From contig OZ018321.1 in the NCBI GenBank assembly GCA_963969495.1, forward strand, positions 71,331,286 to 71,395,285: 64,000 nt of DNA, read 5' to 3'. Every line of letters starts with the position of its first letter. The stretch's first letter is position 1. The notes beneath the pieces are model-generated. The model searched no databases, was not told the origin of the DNA, and was given only the letters and a program-made list of their open reading frames with translations. Of this stretch, positions 32,622 to 45,363 are shown in pieces. Source of the DNA: Ceratothoa steindachneri. Lineage: Eukaryota; Arthropoda; Malacostraca; Isopoda; Cymothoidae. Both the position numbers and the translations under genes were made by a program.

Positions 32622-33932
32622 GTAGAATGGACTCTCGACGATATACCATATATAACTATTCGTTGAGGGAACTATTCAATTATATTTAGAGTGCGTGGTT
32701 ATCTGGTTTACCGATATTATTTATCTTCAATATGCTTAAGAAGTGGAACTGAGCTCAAGGATAATAATATGGCTATCATTAATAAAATCGAGTTTTATTA
32801 ATAAATCTATCAACAACACACAAAACGGAAAAAGTTGACATAAACAGAGAATGGAAAGGGTCGTGGGAATATCTATCTAATCCGAGGACTTAAGATTTGG
32901 AAGAGATTTAAAAAGGTAAAACAAATCAAAATTAAAGAGATGGGTTGGTCTGCTCAACCATTTAAAGCACAGGATAGGGTTTACAAAAAGGTTAAATACT
33001 CAAAGGTAATGTTCATCTTACGTAATTAAAAGTTGTTGTGCAGAGGAAGGCGACGCGAAGGAAACTTCGCGTCCGCTGGCGAGTTTCAGCCGAAGTGGGG
33101 GGAATTAAATGATCCTGACGTGACGTCTTGGGAATGAGAACTGTTTCTTGACGAACGAGCTTGAAGAACAATGGCTGTTCTACGTTGTTCTCTTCTGAAC
33201 AGCAAAGGGGAGGTGGTGAGAACCGTCTCTTGTCTACGGGCTCAAAAACCAATGGCTGTTCTAACGTTGTTCTCTTTCTGAACAACAGGGGGGGAGGGGG
33301 AGAACCGTCTCTTGTCTACGGGCTTAAAGAACAATAGCTGTTCTAATGTTATTCTCTTTCTGAACAACAGGAGGGGGGGGTGAGAACTGTTTCTTGTCAA
33401 CGGGCTCAAAGAACAATGGCTGTTCTAAGGTTGTTCTCTTTCTGAACAACAGGGGAGGCCTTGGGGACTTGGCGTCTTGAAGGCTCGAACCTTGGCACTC
33501 AAGGAAAATTGTCCTCTTCTGGACAAGGATGGAGGATCTCGAGGTAGGGGGCCTTGGTGGACAAGGTGAGACCAGATCGGCGTAATGTTTCGCGAAGAAA
33601 ATCTCGTTCTGAATCTGCTCTTATTGGTAAAGTTTCCATATAAAAATTCAAGCCATCCCCTTGGCGTAGGGGAAAATGGAGGAGGGGTGTCGAGGGAATG
33701 CCCAGCTGGGCCATGGGAACATACCTTATCCACCCATATGCCTAACTCAATCTGGCGAGGTCGGCGCATGGGGCGAAACAGGCAGGGGGATGAACCTCTT
33801 TGGTTAAATATTGATTCAGGTGGGGCGATAACGCGCCCGGCTTCAAGGCGAAGATGCACGCGGGTAGCAACGTGTTTCTAAATAACATGTGATAGTGGTT
33901 GAAATTAAGCGGCCTCAAACCGTTCTATCACA
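32618..33932 (-). repeat. gypsy-1 5' LTR
   Basis: 1315 bp, same ends as the 3' LTR. Contains about four tandem units (33165-33460). On the outer side it is followed by CCCCC, matching the CCCCC before 27254. Confidence 0.92.
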
Positions 33933-36300
33933 CCCCCACAATTTCTATCTGTATTCGCCATTGCTAGCAACAAAGAGGAAGCGTATATTCCGCTCATGAG
34001 AAAAACTATTTACTCTTAGAGACATCTTTGGTTATACTTGTAAAAGAAGTTGTAATTATTACTCGAGTCGAATAATATATGTTTTGACCAGTGAACGCCT
34101 CAACTAAGTTAAATCCAAATAGTGAATATTTAGAATATTATTATTTTTTTATGCAACCAATTAACCGGGTAGAAAAGATATTTTCTAAATTTAGAAATTG
34201 CTCGGTTGCCGAGTTCCTAATGTAGAGATCGGGTGAACATAGTTTCTGGCTCGTTGGCTTTTATGTTATGTCTTTTCCATCTGTAATGCCTCTACTTTAA
34301 ATTCAATAGATTATTTTTACTTCGGATTCTAGTATCTAATAATCAATCATAGCTATACACTGTAACACTCCATTATATCATTCTAGTCAATGGTACATCG
34401 GATCAGGTACAGTCTCTTTTTCTTAGGTAACAAATTGATTTACAATAGCTACTTTAATATTGACATTTATTGAACATATATTTTATCTCTTATTAATGAT
34501 GAGACAGCCAAAAAGTTTGAATATTTGGCTATTTTGTAGTTAAGAGAGAAAGCCTTAAAAGGTAAATTCTACACACTCTCAGGGATATTTTAGTAAATAT
34601 TGTAAACGTATCAAAGGAAAGAACTCTGAGTATAGCCAAACCAACAAATACATATAGCATCCGGGGAACAACTTCTGCAACCATGCTTTATATGTTTTAT
34701 AAACTCCTATTTCTATTTGAGACCCAGCAAAGGTTGGTTATCAGTTCATTATTTAACTTCACAGTACAACTTCGGAATGCTGAAATGGCAGAAAATATAA
34801 AAGTTTAACTGGTCGGGAAGGTAAAATCTTCTACGATCTCCTATAGAATATGAGATATTAAAGCATCAAGGGACAATTTAATTGGATTGTGCTCAGATTG
34901 GGCTCCATCCATGCTGGATCTTGCTCAGGTTTTATTACCAAGGTGAAAGAGAAGAGTTTATCAGAAAAATCAACAAATGGCTTCATACTTCACCAAGCAT
35001 TGGTGTCACAGTCATACAGTCACAACTACAAGAATATTTTCATCTCATGTCCTATATCATAAGTTACATAAAAAAGATGTATAGCAATATACGACTGTTT
35101 GTACAGTTTTATAATTTCGAAATTGAGCACGGGCCATTCTTTTTTATACCAACGTTTTGCTAACAAGTATTGTGCGCGCAAGGCTCCAAAGAAGGTATTT
35201 TTAAGCCTTGCACATACACTCAAACTTTAAAAAACTAAATCGCTAACTTCCTCAAAAGTAAAAATCATTCATTTCGTTAGCTTTTTTAAACGCCAGTTGC
35301 TATTGTTTGAGCTCTATTGTAAGCACTGGCTTTGCTGCAAACAAATATGCTTTCCTTGCTGATATGCTTTTCCTTCCCTTCTTCGTTTGATGGAGTATAT
35401 ATAAGCTATTTTCCAGAAATAACTCATCGTTAAAGTCAATTCCATTTTTCTTTGTTTTTATAGAGAAACTTTAAATAGGGCATAACTTATTCAGCTGTTG
35501 TCCTTCTCCTGCCTCCTTTCTAATAATATTTTAAAAGATTGCCTTGGAGATCGTATCTTACAATGATTTCTTAGCTGTTTTGTTACATAAACCTATTTTC
35601 CTTGAAATTGGAGGAAGTTTTTCTATTCCATTTACCCATAGAACAATTATTTTTCCCTCTTTCTTTTAGCCTCCATTCAGTCATGACATACTATCGAATA
35701 TGTAATTTTCACACAAAGGTAAGAAGCGAAACAAATAATGAAACTTCAAATGTATAGCTAGCTAACATAAATTATGTAGGAAGGTTTATTTTCTGAACGC
35801 TGAATTCTAAGAGAGTAAAGCGGAAAAATTCAAATACAGTATATAGTTCAGTATATTGCGAGATATTTAGATTAGTATTTACGCTAATAAATTGAATCAC
35901 ACTTTACATTAGTAATTTTGGAGGGGATTGGTTCAAATTTATGGGCCAAGGTAAATAATCGAGGGCCATAATAAAAATAAAACTCACACTAGAAAATTCA
36001 TGGGTTCCACTATCCAAGATGTAGGTTTATATACGCATATACATATATGGCATACAGTTAGGTTCCTTAAAGACCATCTCCGATATTAAATCTGTTACGA
36101 GATTCAATGGAGATAATTTCAGACAAGTATATATTGGAAGTAAAACTTAGAATCATACTAATGAAATCAGCCTGCCTTCTATGCCTTTCGCATCCTTAGT
36201 TCGATGAATCAGGAAACCTATTTTACTAGATCGCCAGTGTTACTTGATATCCGACTATGATGAGAAGAAATTTTATAATCATTGAATTTAAAATTGCGGA
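33933..36300. other. No recognisable gene
   Basis: AT-rich. The 93-codon frame at 34882-35163 has no recognisable motif and ordinary AT-rich composition. Confidence 0.45.
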
Positions 36301-36972
36301 TATCAACAACGTACTCTCTTATAACCTCATCTTCTTTTTTTATCTAACAGTGTGTCAAGTGTAATTTGGCTACCATGCAGCAACTGACATCTGGGTGACC
36401 ATTACCTTTCATACCCAACTTCGGCAAGGAGACTATTGCCATAGCTCGGTTGTAGATTTGACCTTATTTATCCATCAAGTAATTTTTCCACCAATTTTGA
36501 GATTTTCTCTTACCTATTACTTAAAACCTTATATGAATTCGTACGCGGCACTTTCAAATAAAATATGAGTTCAGTCATTAAATGCTCTATTTGATTGAGA
36601 TTCCGAATTCTTAGGATTCTCTCTGAAGCCAGTTCTTTATAGACCTACTACAAACATCCTCAAAGCAATTATTCTAAGTTAGAGAATTTGCGTTGATTTT
36701 TAATTTTGTAAACATTGATATGAACGATGATCTACCATCAACAACTTACTCTTTTATAAACTTCACCTTCCTTTTTTATCAAATGCTGTCACAGATGTAA
36801 TTTAGCAAACATGCAGCAACTGACATTTGGCTGACCATTACCTTCTAGACCAAAATTCTGCTAGGAGACTATTGCCATGTCTTGGTTTTACATTTGACCT
36901 TACTTATCCACCAATTTATTTTTTCACCATTTGGGGGATTTTCCCCTACATATTACTTAAATCATTGCATGG
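36301..36972 (+). repeat. Two 235-bp direct repeats around dispersed repeat D
   Basis: 36301-36535 and about 36737-36972 are direct repeats, roughly 75 percent alike, with exact words such as ATGCAGCAACTGACAT and GGAGACTATTGCCAT. Between them lies repeat D (36541-36735), which also occurs inverted at 23860-24056. The layout (terminal direct repeats around a short core) recalls a miniature LTR element, but no TG/CA ends or primer site were found. A plain tandem duplication is equally possible. Confidence 0.7.
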
Positions 36973-38497
36973 GCAGAAGATGGCCTATGAAGTCTCTTTT
37001 CTTGGCCCTAGGTCTGTTGGTTTACCTTTATACGAAAGATTTCAAATGTGGGCCTCCCTTCAATGACTTGTAGTTCTCTGGTAGGGATGCTTCTCCTGAG
37101 CCAGCCACCCACCTCTGGTTCCTCAGTTTGGAGTTGCGGCCTTTGTCGATCAACGGCCAGAAGTATAATTTCTATTGGGTGTTCATGCGCAATTGTTCTT
37201 ACCTGCGTGACCACAAAGAATTCCATGCTAGCTGGAAATGACTTGAGAAAGGTCCGAATATCTTAGAGAAATTATACAGGAGGGGTTGAATATAAATTAT
37301 AACAAAAAATAGTGAGAAGAAATAGGATGAAAAAGGAAAGAATGAAGAATTCCCCTTTGCTGAAGGGTCCTTGGAACGAACGATGAATCTCTCTGGTTAC
37401 GCTCTATGACGTTGCAAGTGAAAACCATCTGGTCATGGCAGCTCTTTCAAAGGGAAGATCAAAGTCGATCGGGTTTTCATTGCTTCAGTCAATAAGTTAA
37501 AAAGGTTCTCAAAATGGACCTGGTCCTCATAAAGTTCCGGTAAATAAACCATAGTTCATCATTCTATTACCACAGAGTGAAAATGTCATCATTGGCTACC
37601 AAACTCTCTTTTCTTCTATAAATAATTCTTCCCATCATCATCTAATTATGCAAACTAGTGGCTTAAAAACAGCAGAGAACATTTGAGAAAACACTCGAGC
37701 AAACAAAGAAAAGTTAATTAGTGAATCGCATTACAAAATGGTAAATAATAATAACTATTTAAGTTAACCCTTGATTAAAAGGGAAAAGTATAGTGAAAAA
37801 TGTTAGTTCAATTCATGTTTAATAAAATTCCCACTCTTTCATTTTATGCAACCAGTTTTGTAATTTCGAAGCAAAGTCTCTTCCTTTCCCAATACCTGTA
37901 ACAGTCTTGTAAATATTTGTTCTCTAATCACTTGAACAAGCAGGAAATAAATATTTACATAGGTTCTGCTACATTTTATAAATTAGACAGAAAAGAAATC
38001 GGAATTCTTTTGCCACACCAGCTAATTACACATTGCTGGATAAAAAGGAGAATTTACAGGAAAATTATCGAATTCCATCTAATAAATATTCGTCTGTGTA
38101 CTATGTTCTGGCAAATATGTTTGTCATTTTAATTTATATATAAAGAAAGCGAAGAAATAAGTAGGATGTAGGGAGCAATCTCTAATTCACTCTTAGAAAT
38201 CAGACATTAAATATTACTAGACTTGTTACTCAGAATGGAGCTATTACCACAAAACTCATCCAAGAGTTTTCCCTAGCCACTTTATTCCACATATTTAAAT
38301 TACTGTCTCATTTAAATAAATAAATCATAAATGAGATTTCCTGATTTAACTAAATATGTTGTGAAAAAAAACGAAAGTTCAGAAGAGGAAGTAATCAAAG
38401 TCCAAATGTCGATAATCTGTTAAGGATTAGAAGAAATTTTATCAATAGTGGAAAGATTGGAAAGGCCTTTGCTCAAGAGATAGATGAGGTATGAGCG

Positions 38498-38499
<2 letters not shown>
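36973..38499. other. No recognisable gene
   Basis: Short open frames on both strands at 36960-37266, in slightly more GC-balanced DNA, have no recognisable product. The rest is AT-rich. Confidence 0.4.

Positions 38500-38542
<43 letters not shown>
38500..38542. repeat. (TA)n microsatellite
   Basis: About 43 bp of TA repeat directly against the 3' end of LTR-4, the same arrangement as in the gypsy-1 5' LTR. Confidence 0.95.
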
Positions 38543-38545
<3 letters not shown>

Positions 38546-39865
38546 CGTGGAATAGGAAGGACCAAGTGATGGTGTTCGTACGTATGGGTTGGTTACGTAC
38601 TACAAAACTCTTTGATTAAGTTTTCTCTCTAAGAGTGCTATATTTATATTAATTATAATTATTACATTAATCTCTGAGTGTTCCTAGTGCCATGCTCAGC
38701 GTTTCGAAGATTGAATAAAAAATGTTTCTAAGAAAACTTGACCTTTAATTAAAAACATGAACCAAGATTGAAATTTAACACACAAACTACACAGAAATGA
38801 ATTAAACAAATTTAAGTGAGGCTTACTAAATTACACAATTGAATTTACAGTAATGGTTTACCCACAGCTCACTCTAATATTGAATGCAAAGTGACTTCCA
38901 ACGAAACAGGTATCGGGGTTTAAATACCTTCCCAGATTCCTACGAGAATCAGGTTTGAGACTGACCTTGGACTCAATTGTTATGTCACCTCAAGAATTTT
39001 GTTTCCAGGCCGACGCATGTATCGGCCTTTCCAGATGTGTTCTGAAGAGGAAAATGCTTTAAATCCACAGAGGAATTCAGAGAGTGTGGCAGGTGGAGTT
39101 ACGCACGTCTTCTGGATGAAATAATCTCACCCGTGGCCATATAAATAAGGTTTCTTGTAATCTTCGGGTTACTCTGGGAATAATTCGCACTGGCGAGCGA
39201 TGAGCCAAAGCGTGAATCCTTTGACGCAGGGGAGTGCTTGATGTAGTTCATTGTGCGGTATTCCTCAAGGGCGAGGACTGTCTCTGTGTTTTGGGATAGA
39301 CCAGAATAGGGGGTTTCTCTGAGAAGAGTTAGTCGAACTTGTTCCTCAATCCAAGTTAACTAAAAGTTCGGTGTGATCAACAGGAGCTGGCTCGAGATGA
39401 GTTTCTTCTAAGTCCCTATTGTTGGTTTGCCGGTCACTTTGCCAGTCTTCACTGTCTAAATCTCTCTAACGATCTACCTCAAACAGGCTTCTAAATTCGG
39501 TGTGACCACCAGGAACTGGCTCACGATGAGCTTCTTCTAAGTCCCTTCTGTTAGTAGCCAGGCTTCTTGCCCTACATAGTTGTCTCGATGACTAACGTAA
39601 TTTATCCCGTTTTTTCCAAAGTTATTTGATTTTTATACTTCACCACCTCACTGGGGGTAGGTAAAGGAGGAGGGGGGTGCAGACAGCGACATTAAGTCTC
39701 CTCCTCTAACGGTTTTTCTCAAAGCCTCTTTTAGCTAGCCTTCAAGGGGACCTTGTAGCTTTACGACGACTCTTCTCTAATTTCGCATATGCGGTGAAAT
39801 TGAATATCAACTCTTAGGTGAAATCTTGCTGTTTTAACTCATGTTAGTCCCACCGGGGTCCGACA
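38543..39865 (-). mobile_element. Probable solo LTR, minus orientation (LTR-4)
   Basis: 1323 bp. On the minus strand it starts TGTCGGACCCCGGTGGGAC and ends CCTATTCCACGACA; the end resembles gypsy-1 (CCATTCTACGACA) and the start resembles LTR-3. A TATA candidate GTATAAAAATC lies near 39630-39640, about 230 bp from the start. It holds two direct repeats about 130 bp apart (near 39361 and 39494; GAACTGGCTC and TTCTTCTAAGTCCC). No clear target duplication. Confidence 0.6.
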
Positions 39866-40028
39866 TGCGATGGTTAGTGCATTCTGTGGTCTTGGGCGGC
39901 CGTTCAGATTCTCCTCGAGAAGAGGGGAGAGAGGAGGGGAGGTTAAGTGGTCGAGCTACGCCGCCACCAATGCCAGGAAGTTGTGGTTATGGACCAGTGA
40001 CTCAGTTGTGAGGGTGGGGTATCGATTC

Positions 40029-40030
<2 letters not shown>
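39866..40030 (+). repeat. tRNA-like SINE head (tentative)
   Basis: GGTTAAGTGGTCGAGC (about 39941) resembles a pol III A box, and GGTATCGATTCCC (about 40018) resembles a B box with one inserted base, 75 bp apart. A second A-box-like word, TGGTTAGTGC, is at about 39871. A long (AT)n tail follows immediately. This arrangement suggests a tRNA-derived SINE. No second copy was found in the window. Confidence 0.3.
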
Positions 40031-40095
<65 letters not shown>

Positions 40096-40097
40096 TA

Positions 40098-40188
<91 letters not shown>
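40031..40188. repeat. (AT)n microsatellite, about 158 bp
   Basis: Pure AT repeat except for GCATATGCAT in the middle. Open frames across it on both strands are low-complexity only. Confidence 0.98.
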
Positions 40189-41557
40189 GTGAGAATAACT
40201 TAGAAAAGCATGAAATGATATCCAAGAGTAATAATCCGCAGGCTCGTAAGGACACAAACACTGATGAGAGATATGGTAAAATGAGTAGAATTTCTGGCAT
40301 AGCAATGGTTAGGGCACATTTCTTGGGCAAAATATACAGGATGGACAAAAGAAATTTTAAACTAGGTACCTTTATAAATAAAGACACCCACGAGGCAATT
40401 TTGCACAATGTATGAAATAAAATTAGCTCAATGGAGGGAGTCCTGCCCTGACCGTATTCAATGAAATTTTTCTGATGAAACCTTTGCTCATCAAAAGAAT
40501 GAAATAAACTGCTACTTCTATTTAAATATACATATATTTAGCTTGCAGCACTTCCCACGGGGTTATATATAAAAAAACACGAAGTTTAAATCCTCTCCCA
40601 TCTCCATTCCTATTCGCGATTAATTTTACTTATTTTATTCTCATTAACTTTTTTCACTCACATTTATGCACTCATCAACGCTATTTTCACTCACCAAGAT
40701 TATTTAGATTTTGGAAAAGTATATTCCATTATTCAATTTTCGCTCTGACCAAAGTTTTCTTTTCATCTCTTATTAAATGCGCTTGGTAAAATACGTTATT
40801 TTTCTTCATTTGAAGTCTTTATCGTCAGCACGAAGCAATAGCAATGGGTTCTCTACTGGGACCAGTTTTGCTAACCATTTTATAACTTACCACAACATAA
40901 ACTGGCTAAGTAAGTGTTCTGCAAAATTCAGACTGTTTGTGTGTAAACTATTGGTTGCCTTAATTATATCTCCAAGAACAAAGAAACTGCAATTCATTTA
41001 AATAATCAACACTTTAATATAAAAATTTCAATAGAAAAAGAAACACTTAATAAAATATTCATACTTCACTTCACTTAAGAAAATTGATTTGAAATTAAAG
41101 ACTTTAGATTAAAAAAACTTTTCAGCTTCATACCCCATTACTTTTCTTTACAAAGCTTATAACCATTTGAGACTAGCCAACCTGAAACAATTATTTTTAG
41201 GGTTCACAACATTCGCTCTTATTGGATTTCATTTAATTTTGAATTAGGATATCTGACAAGCTTTTACTTTTTAGATTTGCCACTCCCCCCCCAATAAAAA
41301 TCGAAGCCTTATTCATCTCTCACTCACCCAATAATAGTTCCCATGAAGAAACCATATCTGTAATATATCATTCTCTTAATTCTTTCTTTTGCCACAAAAA
41401 ATCTATTGCACTTTAATCTTCGATTGAAATAAGTATGTGTGCGACAAACAAAAGTCGATACTTTGGCCAAACCAGTCTATATTTAGAATATATGAGTGCA
41501 GAACATTTAGGACTCGCACCTCTTATCAACATTCCCCTTTTTCATACTAAATTCTCA
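40189..41557. other. No recognisable gene
   Basis: AT-rich with short unremarkable frames. No motif recognised. Confidence 0.45.
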
Positions 41558-42587
41558 TGTGAGGGTATGGAACGTACATACTCGTATGCCGCCAGACAAT
41601 CGTGGGAACGAAAGAAATTTGTCGTTTGAGTTGACCTTCGCCTCCTCTCTCTCTCCCCCACTCTACCCCCATCTGGCGACAGGAAGTCTGACGAAAGAAG
41701 GCCTATCTCACAGAGAAGCCTAAATTCTATTTGCCTTCTTTATGATACCATGGAGATTGTCCAGAAGGCGCTGCGATAAGCGAATTGTCGTGAATGGAAT
41801 CTCTCTCTCGATTTCCCACAATTTGCGGTATAAATAACATCGCCGTTCATCGCTCTATAGCAGTGTCCCAAACCTACTCGCGTAACCCTCACGTTGAACG
41901 AGAGTCGTTGCCGTAACGTATCGACTGCCAACGCGCCGCCGAGGTAACTTGGTCGCTGTCTCAAAGTGTTCCTGAGGCAAATCCCACCCCGCATAGTCTG
42001 TTACTAGAAGAATACGCTCTGTTTCTCAACGTAACTTGAAAAAGAAAATGAAAATCCAAATGGTTTCTGGAAGTTACTATTTGTTAGTGTCACATCCAGT
42101 TAGGAGTGAACTAACCGGAACTGCAGTCAGCAGCCCCGAATCCGTCGTCTTATCCCCCCTCTTCCCGAGAACTCGTGTTAACGCCACCCGAAACACCCCG
42201 TCTCGACCTAAGTAGTCGTCTCTCCAATCCATCACAATTAATGGTAATCTGTAAACCCAGTGTCTCTCTATTCTTAAATTACCTATTTAATTAACAGTGA
42301 TTGATACTCCCATTGAGTCATTATAAATCTAGACGCTTAACGTCAGTGTTTAATATTTAATCCTTATTTACTTAAATGCACGTTTAACTATTGCTTCTAA
42401 TTATTATATTTGTGTAAAGTAAATGTTTATTTTTGTACGTGTGTTTATTTGTGGCTCCTCCTTTTTGACGTACCCTTGGCAAGCCTCTAATTAAGAATCC
42501 CTTCGGTTAATTTATTCAACCTGTATTATGCACTCTTAGAATTCAACAATCACAAACCTCCCCCCAGTAGAAATTAAAGCCTACCTA

Positions 42588-42620
<33 letters not shown>

Positions 42621-42729
42621 GATCGTAGATTGAGTCATAGGGTCAATACCATCGACTTAAGCAAAAGCGGTGTTTCCAGATCAAGGACTAGAATAATTAT
42701 TGGACCAGACTATGAGCAATTGTACGACA
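41558..42729 (+). mobile_element. Solo LTR (LTR-5)
   Basis: 1172 bp. Starts TGTGAGGGTATGGAACG, resembling the gypsy-1 start TGTGATAGAACGG, and ends GTACGACA. Flanks are TCTCA (left) and TCTCC (right), a 4/5 match to a 5-bp target duplication. TATA box at 41828-41836, 270 bp in, comparable with the gypsy-1 LTR. The GC-rich middle resembles LTR-3 in composition. A short (TA)n (42587-42620) lies near its 3' end. Confidence 0.65.
41828..41836 (+). promoter_or_regulatory. TATA box in LTR-5
   Basis: GTATAAATA, followed at about +30 by TTCATCGCTC. Position within the LTR matches that of the gypsy-1 family TATA. Confidence 0.5.
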
Positions 42730-43518
42730 TCTCCTCAATTCGACACTATTCTTCAAACTATATCCATCCATTTAATTATTATTCTTTTAGTTTATTAAGT
42801 TCTGCTTTCAATTATTAAGAACTTAAAGTTGTCTTATCCTTTTTTACTAAACAAGTAAATTTGAAAATCAAAGATTACTCCTGCTTCTCTAAGTCGATTA
42901 CCATAGGAGTAATTGCAAAACCAATAATCTTTAATTAGCCAACTTAGTTATTTTCCTCCATAATCATTACTTGTCTTATCAATTTCAAAGATGAAACTCA
43001 GTTTCTCTTCATGACGTTTACATTTTTTCTTCAATATATTTGTATCTTTTTAACTAGATTTAATTGATATTTGAATTTTCCTCAACTTCATATATATTTC
43101 ACGATTTTTCAATAATTGAACCAATTGACTATATTCTTTTCTTATTGCAATTTGTGTCCGTTAGACATTATGCGTCTATCTTATTGATTTCTTTATATTT
43201 TTGATAGACAACAGCATTATCATCCTAAATTGTCCTTATCGTTGAAATTTAAAGACAAACTACATTTATGGAGCAAAATGGCTGAAAGAAAAGTGATATT
43301 TCGCTTTTTTTGTGGTTAAAATCGCTTGGTTATGAACTTGCTTTTATATCATAGCAAACTATTGAAGAAAGAAAGAGTAATCATTAAGTTCCAAATTTAA
43401 TTGTTTAATGAATCGATAATTCATTGTTCAAGTGAATTGGAAGCAGAAATTCAGAGAATCAAAATTATATGGGTAGTTAAGCTATGGTAATGTAGTAGGG
43501 CATGGTGGTTCTGTGTGA

Positions 43519-43586
<68 letters not shown>

Positions 43587-43726
43587 ACAAGAGAAAAAGA
43601 AATTATGACGGCAATGAGCACATGAGACAAGCGAAGGGTACATAGAATCAGACACAGATGAAGGAATGCAAGTCCCGGTTTGTGGATGCTACTATCTGCA
43701 TAACTTTTATTTGCTCTTTCTTTCTA

Positions 43727-43771
<45 letters not shown>

Positions 43772-43776
43772 ATATA
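42730..43776. other. No gene; two (TA)n tracts
   Basis: AT-rich with (TA)n at 43523-43583 and 43731-43767. The second directly precedes the Tc1 element. Confidence 0.6.
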
Positions 43777-44869
43777 CAGCCTTGGCTAAAATTATAGGGC
43801 AGGTATGAAAAAGTGAGGAATATGATTGAAACTCATTTATTTCATACTTGACATAATACAAATAAACATTTTTGCGTATATTTTAACAATAAGTAATATT
43901 TTATATATCCTGCAATTGATTTTATAACTGCTTTTAGGGTTTTTTCATATCATACATAAGTGGTTGGGGCTACCTTCTGCCATTTAATGTGTGATACTAA
44001 CGTTTATTCATATTTTTTCAGTAATTATCTTATTGTCAACTTACAAGTAGTAATTCTTTGTTAAAAATGTCTCTGAAGAAACAGATTCCTGAAGCTTAAA
44101 GAACTCAAATCATTGCATTGTCCAAAGAGGGATTATCAGAGTCAAAATTGGAAGAAAATTGAAATGCCTGAGAAACGGTGTCCAAACAACTATTCAAAGG
44201 TGCAAGAGACTAATTATTTCAAAGACCATGATGGTCAAGGTCACAAAAGCTGTACAACTCTAAGGGAAGACAAGTTGCTGAAAAGGCCATCTCTTGCCGA
44301 TTGGAAAAAATACCTCTTCTGATGTAGCTGCTGAGTTTGGGACAGCAACGAACAAAGAGATATCAAGACGTACAGTTAAAAGAAGGTTATTAGAAGTTGG
44401 GCTCAAATGATGTAAGGCTAGAAAGGAACCGTGACTGTCTCAGGTGAACAAGAAGAAGCGATTATCTTGGGTAAAAAAGCATGAAGATTGGACTGATGAT
44501 TTTTGGGGTAAATTTGTTTGGTCTGATTAAAGCAACTTCGAGGAAGGTTCTATATATTAGATTCCAGCAATTTGTTGAGCTTGTACGCATTTTTATTGGA
44601 TAAAAAATATGATGAGTAAAATATGTATTTCTCCTCAGAACTTTGGAATCGCTGGAGCTGTTTAACTGTTGTCCCAACAGTTAAATTTGGACAAGGCATT
44701 GTAATGGTTTGGGGCCGTATGTCGTCTTCAAGTCCAGGATTGTTGTTCACTTGTGAGGGCAGAATGAATTCCAACACTTACACAGTGATGTTAGACCAGG
44801 TTTATCAACCTTCCCTAGGCAAGTTTTTCAACGATAACATACCAGATGGCGTAATCTTCCAACAAGACA

Positions 44870-44870
<1 letters not shown>
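43777..44870 (+). mobile_element. Tc1-like transposon, 3' end lost at a (TA)n tract
   Basis: Starts after TA with CAGCCTTGGCTAAAATTATA, a typical Tc1 terminal repeat, preceded by (TA)n. It ends abruptly at 44870 inside the transposase motif FQQDN, and (TA)n (44871-44949) begins at the next base. The right terminal repeat is absent. Confidence 0.85.
44067..44870 (+). pseudogene. Tc1 transposase, truncated
   Basis: MSLKKQIPEA then a stop; SKEGLSESKLEEN (first helix-turn-helix); ISRRTVKRRLLEVGLK; LSQVNKKKRLSWVKKHEDWT; FVWSD, a stop, then SNFE, holding the first catalytic Asp; QGIVMVWGRMSSSSPGLLFT; and GVIFQQDN, with the second catalytic Asp. The third catalytic residue and the C-terminus are missing. 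Several stops and one frameshift. Inactive. Confidence 0.85.

Positions 44871-44949
<79 letters not shown>
44871..44949. repeat. (TA)n microsatellite
   Basis: About 79 bp of TA repeat replacing the 3' end of the Tc1 element. Confidence 0.97.
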
Positions 44950-44950
<1 letters not shown>

Positions 44951-45363
44951 CTCTGCACCGATATTGTTTATACAACTCTGTCTTCAAACTAAAGTTGTTT
45001 ACTTTGTGGCGGGTAAGAAGAAAGGCATAAAAAGTCTTTTCAATTACTTTCTAGGTTGAAAAGGCATCGAGATTGATTTGCTGATATACTACCGTGAATT
45101 CGGTTACCTTTATTCTATCCTGGTCTGGATAATATCATATTTTCTGAAAATATTATTCCTAATCTTCTTAGGTAGGAATGTTCTCTAGTGTGCTCTACCT
45201 CTCACTTCTCACTGTTTAGACATCTTCCCATGTTCTTGACTCGCGTTATCCTCTTGATTTATATCACACGCGCTCATTTGCGTTCCACCATCATTATACT
45301 TCGTATAATATATATTTATAAACATGTATATATCTCTAAAAGTAGCACGAGAGAATGATGAAA

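Larger units (their letters stand above)
27254..33932 (-). mobile_element. Gmr1-like Ty3/gypsy LTR retrotransposon (gypsy-1)
   Basis: 6.68 kb on the minus strand. The paired LTRs (27254-28566 and 32618-33932) start TGTGATAGAACGG and end CTACGACA; they are about 95 percent alike over a 180-bp sample counted by eye. Both outer flanks are CCCCC, a 5-bp target duplication. The 4.05-kb interior encodes gag, protease, reverse transcriptase and RNase H but no integrase, which homology to gypsy-2 places between protease and reverse transcriptase. Three Gln codons have become TAA and a few frameshifts are present, so the copy is recent but defective. Confidence 0.92.

Noticed and set aside
37008..37226. 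72-codon frames on both strands
   Set aside because: No recognisable domain, no conserved start context, and overlapping frames on opposite strands with equal support.
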